Of a DNA stretch of 64,000 nt, positions 45,321-55,700 are shown in pieces. The position numbers and the translations under genes were made by a program. How positions within the stretch are numbered: position 1 is the first letter of the stretch; the number at the start of each line of letters is the position of its first letter. Origin of the DNA: Nitrincola tapanii (GTDB taxonomy: Bacteria; Pseudomonadota; Gammaproteobacteria; Pseudomonadales; Balneatricaceae); the NCBI RefSeq assembly GCF_008368715.1, contig NZ_SMRS01000009.1, forward strand, positions 1 through 64,000, read 5' to 3'. The notes under the pieces were generated by a model. It was not told where the DNA came from and made no database searches. It saw nothing but the letters and a program-made list of their open reading frames with translations.

Positions 45321-46655
45321 ATGTACCGCTCACGCTTCCTGCTGTTGCAAAGCCTACTGCTCACACTCCTGCTGGCAAGCTTGATCGGATGGTTTTTGGG
45401 TGATCTGCGTCTTGGTGCGCTACTTGGCACACTCGCCTGGGCTGGCCATTCAATTTGGCAATTTCAGCGTCTATTAAAATGGGTGCAACAAGACCCCCAG
45501 GATGAACCCCCTGATGCCAGCGGTGCTTGGGGGGATCTCTGCTATGCCCTGTACCGCCGACAACGTGCGGCACAGGAGAGAGAAACATCTCTACGCGGTG
45601 TCATCCGTCGTTTCCAACAATCCTCTGCCGCGCTCAACGATGCGATTGTAATTATCGACCAGCATAATCACCTGGAATGGTGGAATCGCTCTGCGGAAAC
45701 ACTCCTTGGCTTCAAAACCAAATCGGATCGCCGTAAATCGATTCTCAACCTGCTCCGTGATCCCCGTTTTGTGCGTTATTACCGCAAAGGTCAGTATCAA
45801 GAGCCATTGGAGTTGGTTTCTCCACGCGATCCTAACATGACCTTGCTTTACAACATCATCCAGTTTGGCGAGGGGGATCGACTCCTGGTCGCTCGCGACA
45901 TCTCACGTCTTAAGCGCTTAGAACAAACTCGCCAAACCTTTGTGGCCAATGCCTCACATGAGCTGCGCACCCCACTGACAGTGATGCGCGGTTATCTGGA
46001 AACCTTTTTAGAACAGGATTTACCGCGTCCCTTACTGCGCGGATTAAGTCAGATGCAGCAACAAACTCAGCGTATGGAGAGCCTGGTGCGTGATCTGCTG
46101 CTGCTCTCTCGCCTAGAGTCTTCGCAACAGATCCAAAGTGAAGAGCCGATTGAAATTCATCACCTACTGAAACGAATTCAACGTGATGCCCTGATTCTCA
46201 GTGCCGAAAAACAGCAGCAGATCACGCTCGATCTAGACGCGGACAAGGATCTACTCGGACAAGAGAGTGAACTTTACAGCGCATTTTCCAACCTGGTATT
46301 CAATGCTGTGCGTTATACCCCTGCACAGAGTGAGATCCGCATCCGTTGGCAAACGGATTCCAGCGGTGGGCATTTCAGTGTCTGTGATAACGGCCCCGGC
46401 ATCGAAGCCATGCACCTTCCACGTTTGACCGAGCGCTTCTACCGAGTGGATGAAGGGCGCTCAAGTGAAAGCGGTGGTACCGGTTTAGGCCTTTCTATCG
46501 TTAAACACGTGCTGATGCGCCACGGTGCGCGTTTGGAGATTCAAAGCAAAATCGGACAAGGAAGTTGTTTTATCTGCCACTTCCCAGCGGATCTTTTGAC
46601 ACAGGTGGAAATAGACGCCAGTGAAACGGATAATAACGCCCTGCCGCTTCATTAA
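45321..46655 (+). CDS. phoR: Phosphate regulon sensor kinase PhoR
   Basis: PhoR is a membrane-bound histidine kinase/phosphatase acting on PhoB. The 444-residue protein has two N-terminal membrane helices (about residues 7-45), a cytoplasmic PAS domain, HisKA with the phospho-acceptor in NASHELRTPLTV, and an HATPase domain (NAVRYTP, DNGPGI, GTGLGLSIV). No large periplasmic domain exists, as in E. coli, so phosphate is sensed through Pst/PhoU. Confidence 0.96.
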   Translation: MYRSRFLLLQSLLLTLLLASLIGWFLGDLRLGALLGTLAWAGHSIWQFQRLLKWVQQDPQDEPPDASGAWGDLCYALYRRQRAAQERETSLRGVIRRFQQSSAALNDAIVIIDQHNHLEWWNRSAETLLGFKTKSDRRKSILNLLRDPRFVRYYRKGQYQEPLELVSPRDPNMTLLYNIIQFGEGDRLLVARDISRLKRLEQTRQTFVANASHELRTPLTVMRGYLETFLEQDLPRPLLRGLSQMQQQTQRMESLVRDLLLLSRLESSQQIQSEEPIEIHHLLKRIQRDALILSAEKQQQITLDLDADKDLLGQESELYSAFSNLVFNAVRYTPAQSEIRIRWQTDSSGGHFSVCDNGPGIEAMHLPRLTERFYRVDEGRSSESGGTGLGLSIVKHVLMRHGARLEIQSKIGQGSCFICHFPADLLTQVEIDASETDNNALPLH

Positions 46656-46675
46656 TTTTTCCTGCGGGGTTGTTT

Positions 46676-47617
46676 ATGCACGCCATCCGAATTCATGCTT
46701 TTGAACCCGATAATCTTGTCTACGAAGAGTGTGAGCGACCCACACCTCAAGCCGGTGAAGTTCTGATTCGAAACCAGGCTGCAGGGGTCAATCCCATCGA
46801 TTGGAAGACCGTGAGTGGCGGGGGTGCCTGCGGTTTTATCGAGCAGCTCCCTTATATCCCCGGTTGGGAGTTCAGTGGCATTATCGAAGCCTGTGGTGAA
46901 GGCGTAGAAAACTGGCAGCCTGGCCAGGCCGTGTTAGGCTTCATCCGCTTTCCTCATCCTGCCAATTGTTATGCCGAGTATCTTTGTGCACCGGCAGATG
47001 AGATTACTCTGCGCCCCGAGGGCGTGGACGCGATTCAAGCGGCTGCGCTGGGTCTGACGGGCCTCACTGCTTGGCAAGCCTTATTTGAAGCCGCGGCTTT
47101 AAAAGCCGGTGAAAAAGTCTTGATTCTGGCCGCCGCCGGTGGTGTCGGACACCTTGCTGTGCAACTGGCGGTGGAAGCCGGTGCCGAGGTGACGGCAACC
47201 GCTTCGATACAAAATCATGCGTTTTTACGCAGCTTAGGTGCCCACACCTGCTTAGACTACGCAAACCTAGACTGGTCAGCCTACCGCGGGCAATTTGATG
47301 TGATTCTGGATGGCATTGGCGGAGACGCTGGGCTTCAAGCCTTACCTAGCCTTAAAGCCACTGGACGTTGTGTCACTCTACCCTCCGTCACCGCTGCACA
47401 GATCATTGCCGCGGCAGAAGGACAGGATTGGCAGGTCATGGGTATTCGCGCCCGCCCCGATGCCCAACAACTGGCCGGATTGGTCGAGCGCCTGGCGCAA
47501 GGCCGTTTACATTTAGCGATCGACAGATCACTGCCTCTCACAGAGGCCGCGACAGCACACAAGTTAAGCGCGAGCGGACACTGTCGCGGCAAGCTGGTTC
47601 TGAGCGTTGAATTCTAA
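46676..47617 (+). CDS. Zinc-less medium-chain dehydrogenase / quinone oxidoreductase
   Basis: The 313-residue MDR-superfamily oxidoreductase has the GroES-like N-terminal domain (AGVNPIDWKTVSG) and an NADP-binding motif (AAAGGVGHLAVQLA). It lacks the structural zinc cysteines, as in quinone reductases; the substrate is not evident. ATG at 46676 follows CGGGG; a TTG six bases earlier is unlikely. It lies 20 bp after phoR, and its stop directly abuts that of the next gene on the opposite strand. Confidence 0.88.
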   Translation: MHAIRIHAFEPDNLVYEECERPTPQAGEVLIRNQAAGVNPIDWKTVSGGGACGFIEQLPYIPGWEFSGIIEACGEGVENWQPGQAVLGFIRFPHPANCYAEYLCAPADEITLRPEGVDAIQAAALGLTGLTAWQALFEAAALKAGEKVLILAAAGGVGHLAVQLAVEAGAEVTATASIQNHAFLRSLGAHTCLDYANLDWSAYRGQFDVILDGIGGDAGLQALPSLKATGRCVTLPSVTAAQIIAAAEGQDWQVMGIRARPDAQQLAGLVERLAQGRLHLAIDRSLPLTEAATAHKLSASGHCRGKLVLSVEF

Positions 47618-48073
47618 TTAAGAATTAGGAAGTGCGGAGGCGCTGCAGAGCTGTTGTTGCTGACGTAATAACAAGCGGCAGCCTTCGCCACGAATATTTT
47701 TCTCCCAACAGGTGTAACGTGCCCACTCCTTAGCGTCCTCGGTGGGCTTTTCCGTGAATTCCGGCACCCCCTCACAGAAGCCTTCGCTGGGTGCAGCCAT
47801 CTCCCAACAAGCCTTTAGAAACGTGCCCTGTGCTACTGTGCAGACAAAGTTTGAATCGGGACAGAGATCAAAAGCACGCAAAGCTTGATCTAAACAACCT
47901 TGCTGATCACTGGTCTGACCTGCCAACAAGCCGGCTTCGCGCTGTGCTTGAGCTTCTTCTTGACGATTTTGATTAAAGCCCTGCAACCAGCTTGGCGCCA
48001 GCAGCCAAACAATCAAAGCCACGGATAACAAAACCAGAATCCATAGGGTGCGTTTTTTGCTTAACACAGGCAT
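47618..48073 (-). CDS. Cys-rich membrane-anchored protein of unknown function
   Basis: The 151-residue protein is not recognised. An N-terminal membrane anchor (about residues 9-27) is followed by a polar extracytoplasmic domain with nine cysteines (QGCLDQ, DLCPDSNFVCTV, KACWEM, GFCEG, YTCWEK, EGCRLL, QLCSAS), suggesting several disulfides. It is last in a three-gene run with a small membrane protein and a DUF416 gene, 16 bp after its neighbour. It could rely on DsbA; that is inference. Confidence 0.7.
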   Translation of the reverse strand: MPVLSKKRTLWILVLLSVALIVWLLAPSWLQGFNQNRQEEAQAQREAGLLAGQTSDQQGCLDQALRAFDLCPDSNFVCTVAQGTFLKACWEMAAPSEGFCEGVPEFTEKPTEDAKEWARYTCWEKNIRGEGCRLLLRQQQQLCSASALPNS

Positions 48074-48089
48074 ACCTTAGAAAAAGAAG

Positions 48090-48350
48090 TTAGGCTTTTT
48101 TATACAGGCCCAAAACACTGAATACTAAACCCAGGCAAGAGAGCAGCATGGCGAGATTGATCCAAGTGCCAAAGCGCGCCATCAAAGGTACAAAGGGATG
48201 AGAGGTTTGCAGATCACACACCGCCTTAAGGTAGTCGTAACTGCCCCCCATCGCCAGGCAATCATCCACCCTTGCTTGCTCAATAAAAAACAGCAAGAGA
48301 AGTGCGACCACCGGTAAAATGAGTAAACACAAACCCAAACGTAGCATCAT
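48090..48350 (-). CDS. Small two-helix membrane protein of unknown function
   Basis: The 86-residue protein has two membrane helices (about residues 5-24 and 62-82) flanking a short extracytoplasmic loop with two cysteines (VDDCLAMGGSYDYLKAVCDL). The family is not recognised. Its ATG overlaps the DUF416 stop (ATGA), and it precedes the Cys-rich protein, so the pair probably works together at the membrane. Confidence 0.7.
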   Translation of the reverse strand: MMLRLGLCLLILPVVALLLLFFIEQARVDDCLAMGGSYDYLKAVCDLQTSHPFVPLMARFGTWINLAMLLSCLGLVFSVLGLYKKA

Positions 48351-48946
48351 TCTTCGTCGTCACTGATTCCGATATTACTGAAACCTTCATTATGCGCCAG
48401 ACGACGTAAGTCCGCGATCATCGCCGGAGTCGGATGCTCAGTCGACAACAAACGCTCTAAGACGTCTTCACGGAAGGCATCCTCTTCCTGCATCAGCTCA
48501 TGATTCGCGATAAAGCGCATCAGATCCACATCGGACATCTGCGGATCTGCCAGGTTCACCTCGATAAACGTCGCCACGCTTTCTTTAGACAGATTGGCCA
48601 CACTAAACGCATCGTCTACATCGCCTTCGAGAATGCACAGGAGGGTGGAATAGAGCGCCACAACCGCATCCAGTGCCGGCATCGCACCATAAAGATCAAA
48701 ATCATCAAGTGAAGGCATATTGCCTTCGACCACATCCAGCTGAACCTCAAAGTTCATTTTGGCACCGGTTCCGGATAGATGATTCCAAACACCGTCCATG
48801 ATCTGGCGCACTTTCTGAGCATCACCAAATTTCAAGAGCTTGGAGAAGAGTGTGAAGTTGGGCAACATGCGCTCGCTGAATGCGGCTGAAAACGCATTGA
48901 GCTGCCAGGGTTTAAGTGATTCCAACTGTTTTTTTAACGCCTGCAT
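48347..48946 (-). CDS. DUF416 (YjaG) family protein
   Basis: The 199-residue acidic cytoplasmic protein matches the YjaG/DUF416 family (SERMLPNFTLFSKLLKFGD, DFDLYGAMPALDAVVAL, ending GFSNIGISDDEE). The function is unknown. A GTG five codons upstream lacks a ribosome-binding site, so ATG at 48946 is used. It leads the three-gene minus-strand run and is divergent from the HexR-like regulator. Confidence 0.88.
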   Translation of the reverse strand: MQALKKQLESLKPWQLNAFSAAFSERMLPNFTLFSKLLKFGDAQKVRQIMDGVWNHLSGTGAKMNFEVQLDVVEGNMPSLDDFDLYGAMPALDAVVALYSTLLCILEGDVDDAFSVANLSKESVATFIEVNLADPQMSDVDLMRFIANHELMQEEDAFREDVLERLLSTEHPTPAMIADLRRLAHNEGFSNIGISDDEE

Positions 48947-49097
48947 GAGAAATATCCACACTCAAAATTGATCTTTCTATTGTACGTCTTCAAGACCAAG
49001 ATCTGTAGCAATCTCATCCATGCTTTCATTGAGAATTCACGGTCGACAGGTTAGGCGTCTGCCCGTTTCATTGATATACTGCTTTTTGCTGGCTTGA

Positions 49098-50009
49098 ATG
49101 AACTCACGGGTATATGAATTGAACTCCTTCAATCTCCTGAAATCCATCGCAGATTCGCGAGAAAAACTACGCAAATCAGAGCAAAAGGTCGCTGATTATG
49201 TGCTGGCGAATCCTAACGATGTCATTCATATGCGCATTGTGGATTTGGCCTCAGAAGCCAATGTCAGTGAGCCGACGGTCGTGCGTTTCTGTCGTGCGCT
49301 CAATTATGACGGTTTCCAGGATTTTAAACTCACCCTAGCCCAGGGTTTGGCCAGCAACGCCAGCTTCGAAAAATTTTCGATGGACTCAAAAGACACCGTC
49401 ATAGAGTTTAAACAGAAAATTTTTGATTCGATGATCGGTAATCTCATCAATATTCGTGAACAACTCGATCCCGAAACGCTTGAAGAAGCCATCGATGCTT
49501 TAGCCAAAGCGAATCGTGTTGAATTCTATGGCTTTGGGGCTTCGGCCCCGGTCTGTGCGGATGCACAGCATAAATTTTATCGCTTGATGGTGTCTGCAGC
49601 CGCTTATTCAGACCCACATATGCAGACCATTTCTGCTGTCACGCTACGTCAGGGTGATGTGGTGGTGGCGATTTCACAAACGGGACGCACCAAAGATCTG
49701 CTGCATACTGTGCGTTTGGTAAAGGAAACAGGGGCGACTGTGATTACCCTTTGCCCGGGTACCACGCCGCTTGCCGATCTGGCCACCATTCCTATTCATG
49801 TGGATGTGGAAGAGGATAAGGATCTCAGCACCCTTATGTCTTCACGTGTTGTCCATCTTGTGGTCATCGATATTTTAGCCGTTGGGGTTGCCATGAAACT
49901 CGGCCCGGCACTTTTTGATCATCTCAAAACCATCAAACGCAGCCTGCGTAGTCTGCGCCAAAATGATCGTTTGTTACCCACTCGTCGCCAGTCAGATAAC
50001 AATGATTAA
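49098..50009 (+). CDS. hexR: RpiR-family transcriptional regulator, HexR-like
   Basis: The 303-residue regulator has an N-terminal helix-turn-helix (ASEANVSEPTVVRFCRALNYDGFQD; central part about residues 52-70) and a SIS sugar-phosphate-binding domain (FYGFGASAPVCADAQHKF, ISQTGRTKD). The best match is HexR, which represses glucose-catabolism genes and responds to KDPG. Its usual partners zwf/edd are not beside it, so the target set is open. The ATG has no clear Shine-Dalgarno; a TTG at 49119 is possible. Confidence 0.85.
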   Translation: MNSRVYELNSFNLLKSIADSREKLRKSEQKVADYVLANPNDVIHMRIVDLASEANVSEPTVVRFCRALNYDGFQDFKLTLAQGLASNASFEKFSMDSKDTVIEFKQKIFDSMIGNLINIREQLDPETLEEAIDALAKANRVEFYGFGASAPVCADAQHKFYRLMVSAAAYSDPHMQTISAVTLRQGDVVVAISQTGRTKDLLHTVRLVKETGATVITLCPGTTPLADLATIPIHVDVEEDKDLSTLMSSRVVHLVVIDILAVGVAMKLGPALFDHLKTIKRSLRSLRQNDRLLPTRRQSDNND

Positions 50010-50142
50010 GGCAACAAAGAATTGATTTCCAAGTCATCTGTTCGTCACACGCCGTGCGTAATCTAAGCTCAATTTGTTCGTTTGGATGTTTGTAATCCGT
50101 CGCAGAATCGGTTAAAAAATGATCTGGGACTTTTTACAGCAA

Positions 50143-50189
50143 GATGCTTTAAACATCCCTAAAGCATCGTCCATATCTGCAAAACAGAT
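50143..50189 (+). repeat. Two inverted repeats in the leader of the 68-residue gene
   Basis: A perfect 9-bp inverted repeat (GATGCTTTA at 50143-50151, TAAAGCATC at 50160-50168) is followed by a 5-bp one (ATCTG/CAGAT, 50175-50189). Both lie just before the start codon at 50203 and could form consecutive hairpins in the mRNA leader. Confidence 0.6.
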
Positions 50190-50202
50190 CGGAGCCTAGA
50201 CT

Positions 50203-50409
50203 ATGCTGATACGCGCTGAGCAGGATCTCAACCCTATCGAGACCGAAGTATTCGACCTCTTAGTGGGCTATGACATCGAAGAGAAAAATCGTCGTAAGCA
50301 ATTGGCCTCCAAACGCCTTCTTGAAGCCAGACGTGCTATCGAAAAGAAGCGTGAAGAAGAAGCCTTAGCCACTTATGTCGATCAGGAGCGCTGGTTCGAT
50401 AACGACTAG
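50203..50409 (+). CDS. Small charged protein of unknown function (68 residues)
   Basis: The short cytoplasmic protein is rich in Glu, Arg and Lys; the central part (KNRRKQLASKRLLEARRAIE) is strongly helical, ending in DQERWFDND. The ATG follows CGGAGC by about eight bases, and the gene has its own leader and terminator, so it is likely real. I do not recognise the family with confidence. An imperfect 11-bp-spaced GTCA repeat (50031-50048) upstream is only a weak PhoB-box match. Confidence 0.65.
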   Translation: MLIRAEQDLNPIETEVFDLLVGYDIEEKNRRKQLASKRLLEARRAIEKKREEEALATYVDQERWFDND

Positions 50410-50434
50410 CCGCCTCAGTCTCTCTTCTAGACAG

Positions 50435-50471
50435 AAAAAAGCCAGTGGGTGAGCACTGGCCTTAGGTTTTT
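50435..50471. terminator. Bidirectional terminator between the 68-residue gene and glmS
   Basis: GCCAGTG (50441-50447) and CACTGGC (50454-50460) form a stem with a six-base loop. Six A residues precede it (T-run on the minus strand) and a T-run follows on the plus strand after a few bases, so it can serve both convergent genes. Confidence 0.8.
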
Positions 50472-50489
50472 GACTGCTTGAGTCCAGCA

Positions 50490-52316
50490 CTACTCAACGG
50501 TAACCGATTTCGCTAAATTGCGCGGTTGATCCACATCCGTTCCCTTAATCACAGCGACATGATACGACAACAACTGAAGTGGCAGAGTATACAAAATCGG
50601 TTCCATCAAGCGTGAGACTGGGGGTAGTGAAATCACACTGATCCCTTCTTCCTGCTGAATACTTTGTCGATCGCCACTGAACACAAAGAGCTCACCCCCG
50701 CGCGCGCGGACTTCCTGCAGATTGGCTTTTAATTTATCCAGCATCGAATTCTTTGGAGCGACCGCAACCACCGGCATCTCTTTATCCACCAAGGCCAGAG
50801 GGCCATGTTTCAACTCACCGGCTGGGTAAGCTTCCGCATGAATATAAGAAATCTCTTTCAGCTTTAATGCGCCTTCCATCGCGACTGGATAGAGGCTACC
50901 TCGACCTAAAAAGAGAGTATGATGTTTTTCAGCAAAGGCTTGGCTCATCTCCTCAATTTGTGAGTCGAGTTTGAGGAGATCTTGCATCTGCTCAGGCAGC
51001 GCTAACAGATTCTGAACTATCTCCGCCTCCTGCTCTGAGCTTAAACCATGCCGTCGAGCCAAGGCCAAAGTGGTCAGCATTAACGCCACCAACTGTGAAG
51101 TAAAAGCTTTAGTCGAAGCAACGCCTATTTCAGGACCCGCATTGGTCATCAAAGACAGATCGGTTTCACGCACCAACGAACTGCCTGGAACATTACAGAT
51201 TGCCAGCGAAGATAAAACGCGTCCTTTGACTTCACGCAAAGCAGCCAGCGTATCTGCTGTTTCGCCCGACTGAGACAAACAAATTAATAAAGTGTCTTGC
51301 GGTATCACCACTGAACGATAACGAAACTCACTGGCAACCTCCACGTGGCAAGGAATACCCGCTAACTCTTCAATCCAATAACGTGCCACCATCCCCGCAT
51401 GATAACTGGTACCACAGGCGAGCAGTTGCACGCTTTTGACTTGATCAAAAACCTCGGCGGCAGCGACACCAAAGGCCTGTTCCAGAAGATGATCCTTGTA
51501 AACGCGCCCTTCCAGTACTTGGCGCATCACTTGTGGCTGCTCATAGATCTCTTTCAGCATAAAATGCTTAAACGGGCCTTTCTCCGCAGCAGCACCTGTG
51601 TGCTCATAAAGATGGACAGCACGCTCCACGGCATGATCTTGATCGTCATGAACTTTAATGCCGCTACAGCTCAGCTCTGCAATATCACCATCTTCCAAAA
51701 ACATAAAACGATCTGTCACGGGCAAAAGGGCAAGCTGATCTGAAGCGATGAAGTTTTCCCCCATGCCCACACCTATTACCAGAGGGCTGCCTTTACGTGC
51801 CGCCAGCAATTTATCGGGCTGTTGACGATGCATAATACCCAGAGCAAAGGCACCTTCTAGCTCTGCTAAGGTGGCGCGTAAGGCTGTGTAGAGCTCGCCA
51901 CTTTGCCGATAATTCAAATCCAAAAGATGCGCGACAACCTCAGTATCCGTGTCGGAACTGAACACATATCCCTGAGCTTGTAACGCTGCCTTAATCACCT
52001 CGTAGTTTTCAATGATACCGTTATGCACTACAGCTAACTCCGCGCCAGACATGTGTGGATGTGCATTGGCTTCAGTGGGTTTGCCATGAGTCGCCCAACG
52101 GGTATGAGCGATGCCTAAGTTGCCGATAACCGGCTCCTGCGCAAGCGCATCTGCTAGTGCCTGCACCTTACCAGCCCGACGTACACGTGTAATACCCTGT
52201 GTATTCAGCAACGCCATACCCGCAGAGTCATACCCGCGATACTCAAGACGACGTAATCCTTCTAATAAAATCTCAGCAACCGGTCTAACAGCGATCGCAC
52301 CGACGATTCCACACAT
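50490..52316 (-). CDS. glmS: Glutamine-fructose-6-phosphate aminotransferase GlmS
   Basis: GlmS makes glucosamine-6-phosphate from fructose-6-phosphate and glutamine, the first step toward UDP-GlcNAc. The 608-residue protein starts MCGIVG, exposing the catalytic Cys after Met removal. It has the class II glutaminase domain and two SIS domains (CGTSYHAG, SQSGETADT), ending DVDQPRNLAKSVTVE. It follows glmU by 10 bp; no glmS ribozyme is present in the short gap. Confidence 0.97.
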   Translation of the reverse strand: MCGIVGAIAVRPVAEILLEGLRRLEYRGYDSAGMALLNTQGITRVRRAGKVQALADALAQEPVIGNLGIAHTRWATHGKPTEANAHPHMSGAELAVVHNGIIENYEVIKAALQAQGYVFSSDTDTEVVAHLLDLNYRQSGELYTALRATLAELEGAFALGIMHRQQPDKLLAARKGSPLVIGVGMGENFIASDQLALLPVTDRFMFLEDGDIAELSCSGIKVHDDQDHAVERAVHLYEHTGAAAEKGPFKHFMLKEIYEQPQVMRQVLEGRVYKDHLLEQAFGVAAAEVFDQVKSVQLLACGTSYHAGMVARYWIEELAGIPCHVEVASEFRYRSVVIPQDTLLICLSQSGETADTLAALREVKGRVLSSLAICNVPGSSLVRETDLSLMTNAGPEIGVASTKAFTSQLVALMLTTLALARRHGLSSEQEAEIVQNLLALPEQMQDLLKLDSQIEEMSQAFAEKHHTLFLGRGSLYPVAMEGALKLKEISYIHAEAYPAGELKHGPLALVDKEMPVVAVAPKNSMLDKLKANLQEVRARGGELFVFSGDRQSIQQEEGISVISLPPVSRLMEPILYTLPLQLLSYHVAVIKGTDVDQPRNLAKSVTVE

Positions 52317-52326
52317 GCCCTGCTCC

Positions 52327-53709
52327 TTATTTTTCGCGCTTAGTTGGACGCGTCCAGTTGTCTAGGTTACGTTGTTTCGCACGCGCCACAGCTAATTGCC
52401 CAGCTTCGACCGCTTTATTTAAAGTGGAACCTGCCCCTACGGTGGCATTTGCACCCACTTTAACCGGTGCAACCAGAGCGGTGTTGGAGCCGATGAAGGC
52501 TCCGTCTTCTATCTCAGTCAGAGACTTATTCACACCATCGTAGTTGCAGGTAATGGTACCCGCACCGATGTTCACCTCTGAACCTATCTGGGCATCTCCG
52601 ATATAACTGAGATGATTCACTTTACTGCCCCGACCTATAACAGACTTCTTCACTTCCACGAAATTACCAATACGGGTTTGAGTCGCTAAATCCGTACCCG
52701 GACGTAAGCGCGCAAAGGGCCCAATCGTTGCCTGAGCACCTACTTGCGCGCCTTCAATCACGCTATTCGCTTCAATGCGTGTGTAGGCACCTATATGGCT
52801 GTTACGTATCAGGCAATTTGGACCTATGACAACCCCTTCTTCTAAAATCACCTCACCCTCGAACACACAGTTAATATCAATACTGATATCTATCTCGTGC
52901 TTGAGTGATCCTCTTAGATCAAAGCGCTGTGGGTCCGCCAGACTCACACCTGCCGCCATCAAAGCTTGCGCTTGACGCATTTGATACCAACGCTCCAGAG
53001 CCGCTAATTGACTGCGCGTATTCACGCCCTGAACTTCCTCTTCCGCTTGCGGCTGTAATGCCCGAATACGCACTCCTTCTTCCGCAGCCATAGCAATGAT
53101 ATCCGTGAGATAGTATTCACCCTGCGCGTTGTTGGCTGACAAGCGCGGCAACCAGTCGGCTAAAGCCTCGGCCTTAACTGCCATAATGCCGGTATTCACC
53201 TCAGCAATTGCCTTTTGTGCATCGGTAGCGTCCTTATGCTCAACAATCGCGACCACATCCCCCACCGGACTGCGCAAAATACGTCCGTAACCCGCGGGGT
53301 CTGCAAGATTTACAGTTAAGAGTGCAAGATCACCCTGCTGAGCCACACTTACCATTGAGTTTAAGAGTGACGACGGTGTTAAAGGCACATCCCCATACAG
53401 AATCAACACGACGGAATCTTTAGCACAAGCAGGCAAGGCTTGAGCGACCGCATGGCCAGTGCCTAATTGCTCACGCTGCCAGGCAATCTGAATAGGTTGC
53501 GCACTGATTGTTTCGCTCTGAATGTAGTCCACCAGTTGATCACCACCGTGGCCCACCACCAGGTGCAGACGTGCATCCTGTAGTTGTGCAGCGCTGTTCA
53601 GCACATGGCGTAACAAGGGTTGGCCCGCAAGCGGATGCATCACTTTGGGTAGGGTAGACTTCATCCGGCTTCCCTGTCCGGCCGCAAGAACGATAACATC
53701 GATAGACAT
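52327..53709 (-). CDS. glmU: Bifunctional GlmU (GlcN-1-P acetyltransferase / UDP-GlcNAc pyrophosphorylase)
   Basis: GlmU performs the last two steps of UDP-GlcNAc synthesis. The 460-residue protein has the nucleotidyltransferase loop LAAGQGSRMKS, then a left-handed beta-helix acetyltransferase domain with hexapeptide repeats and NYDGVNKSLTEIEDGAFIGS. Length is typical. It lies between the atp operon and glmS, the usual gammaproteobacterial order, with a terminator separating it from atpC. Confidence 0.97.
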   Translation of the reverse strand: MSIDVIVLAAGQGSRMKSTLPKVMHPLAGQPLLRHVLNSAAQLQDARLHLVVGHGGDQLVDYIQSETISAQPIQIAWQREQLGTGHAVAQALPACAKDSVVLILYGDVPLTPSSLLNSMVSVAQQGDLALLTVNLADPAGYGRILRSPVGDVVAIVEHKDATDAQKAIAEVNTGIMAVKAEALADWLPRLSANNAQGEYYLTDIIAMAAEEGVRIRALQPQAEEEVQGVNTRSQLAALERWYQMRQAQALMAAGVSLADPQRFDLRGSLKHEIDISIDINCVFEGEVILEEGVVIGPNCLIRNSHIGAYTRIEANSVIEGAQVGAQATIGPFARLRPGTDLATQTRIGNFVEVKKSVIGRGSKVNHLSYIGDAQIGSEVNIGAGTITCNYDGVNKSLTEIEDGAFIGSNTALVAPVKVGANATVGAGSTLNKAVEAGQLAVARAKQRNLDNWTRPTKREK

Positions 53710-53780
53710 GAGTGAAGACCCAGTGTGTAGAATGGATGTAAGATTTTACCAGAAACCCGCTGAGCTGGGAGCTAAAACGC

Positions 53781-53806
53781 AAAAAGCAGCCCGAAGGCTG
53801 CTTTGT
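53781..53806 (-). terminator. Intrinsic terminator of the atp operon
   Basis: AAAGCAGCC and GGCTGCTTT arms (53783-53804) with a CGAA loop form a stable stem; on the minus strand it runs into TTTTT. It lies about 20 bp after the atpC stop. Confidence 0.85.
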
Positions 53807-53824
53807 ATGCAATCAAAGTTCGAC

Positions 53825-54250
53825 TTATTTGCCGAGCTTTTTCTTGATCTGCTGCAGGGTACGCAGCTGTGCTGCTGCTTCTGCCAGCTGAGTTGCCGCA
53901 CGTGAGTACTGGAACTCGCCTGACTTGTCTGCAATCGCATGTTGTGCGTGCTTCTGAGCTTCAAGAGCTGCGGCTTCATCCAGATCTTTAGCATGCAGAG
54001 CCGTGTCTGCTAATACCGTGACCTTGAAGGGCTGCACCTCGATGAAACCACCGGACACATAAAACACGTCCTGTTCGCCACCCTGCTTGCGCAGTTCGAT
54101 CGGGCCTGGTTTCAGTTCCGTTAACAGCGGAGTGTGACCGGGCATAATACCCAGGTCACCCAGGCTACCTGTCACTGAAACGAACTCGACCAGACCAGAG
54201 AAGATCTCTTCTTCCGCACTGACGATTTCGCATTGAACAGTTACAGCCAT
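53825..54250 (-). CDS. atpC: ATP synthase epsilon subunit
   Basis: Epsilon couples the central stalk of F1 to the rotor and inhibits ATP hydrolysis. The 141-residue protein has the N-terminal beta-sandwich ([32 protein letters not shown]) and a C-terminal two-helix part. It is the last gene of the atpIBEFHAGDC operon and is followed by the terminator. Confidence 0.96.
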   Translation of the reverse strand: MAVTVQCEIVSAEEEIFSGLVEFVSVTGSLGDLGIMPGHTPLLTELKPGPIELRKQGGEQDVFYVSGGFIEVQPFKVTVLADTALHAKDLDEAAALEAQKHAQHAIADKSGEFQYSRAATQLAEAAAQLRTLQQIKKKLGK

Positions 54251-54283
54251 GTTGATTACCTCTTAATAAGGTTCCGCCAGAAC

Positions 54284-55675
<1,392 letters not shown>

Positions 55676-55700
55676 TTAACGTTTAAACCTGTTCACTGTA

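Noticed and set aside
52316-52327. A glmS ribozyme upstream of glmS
   Set aside because: The gap to glmU is only 10 bp, and such ribozymes are mainly found in Gram-positive bacteria.
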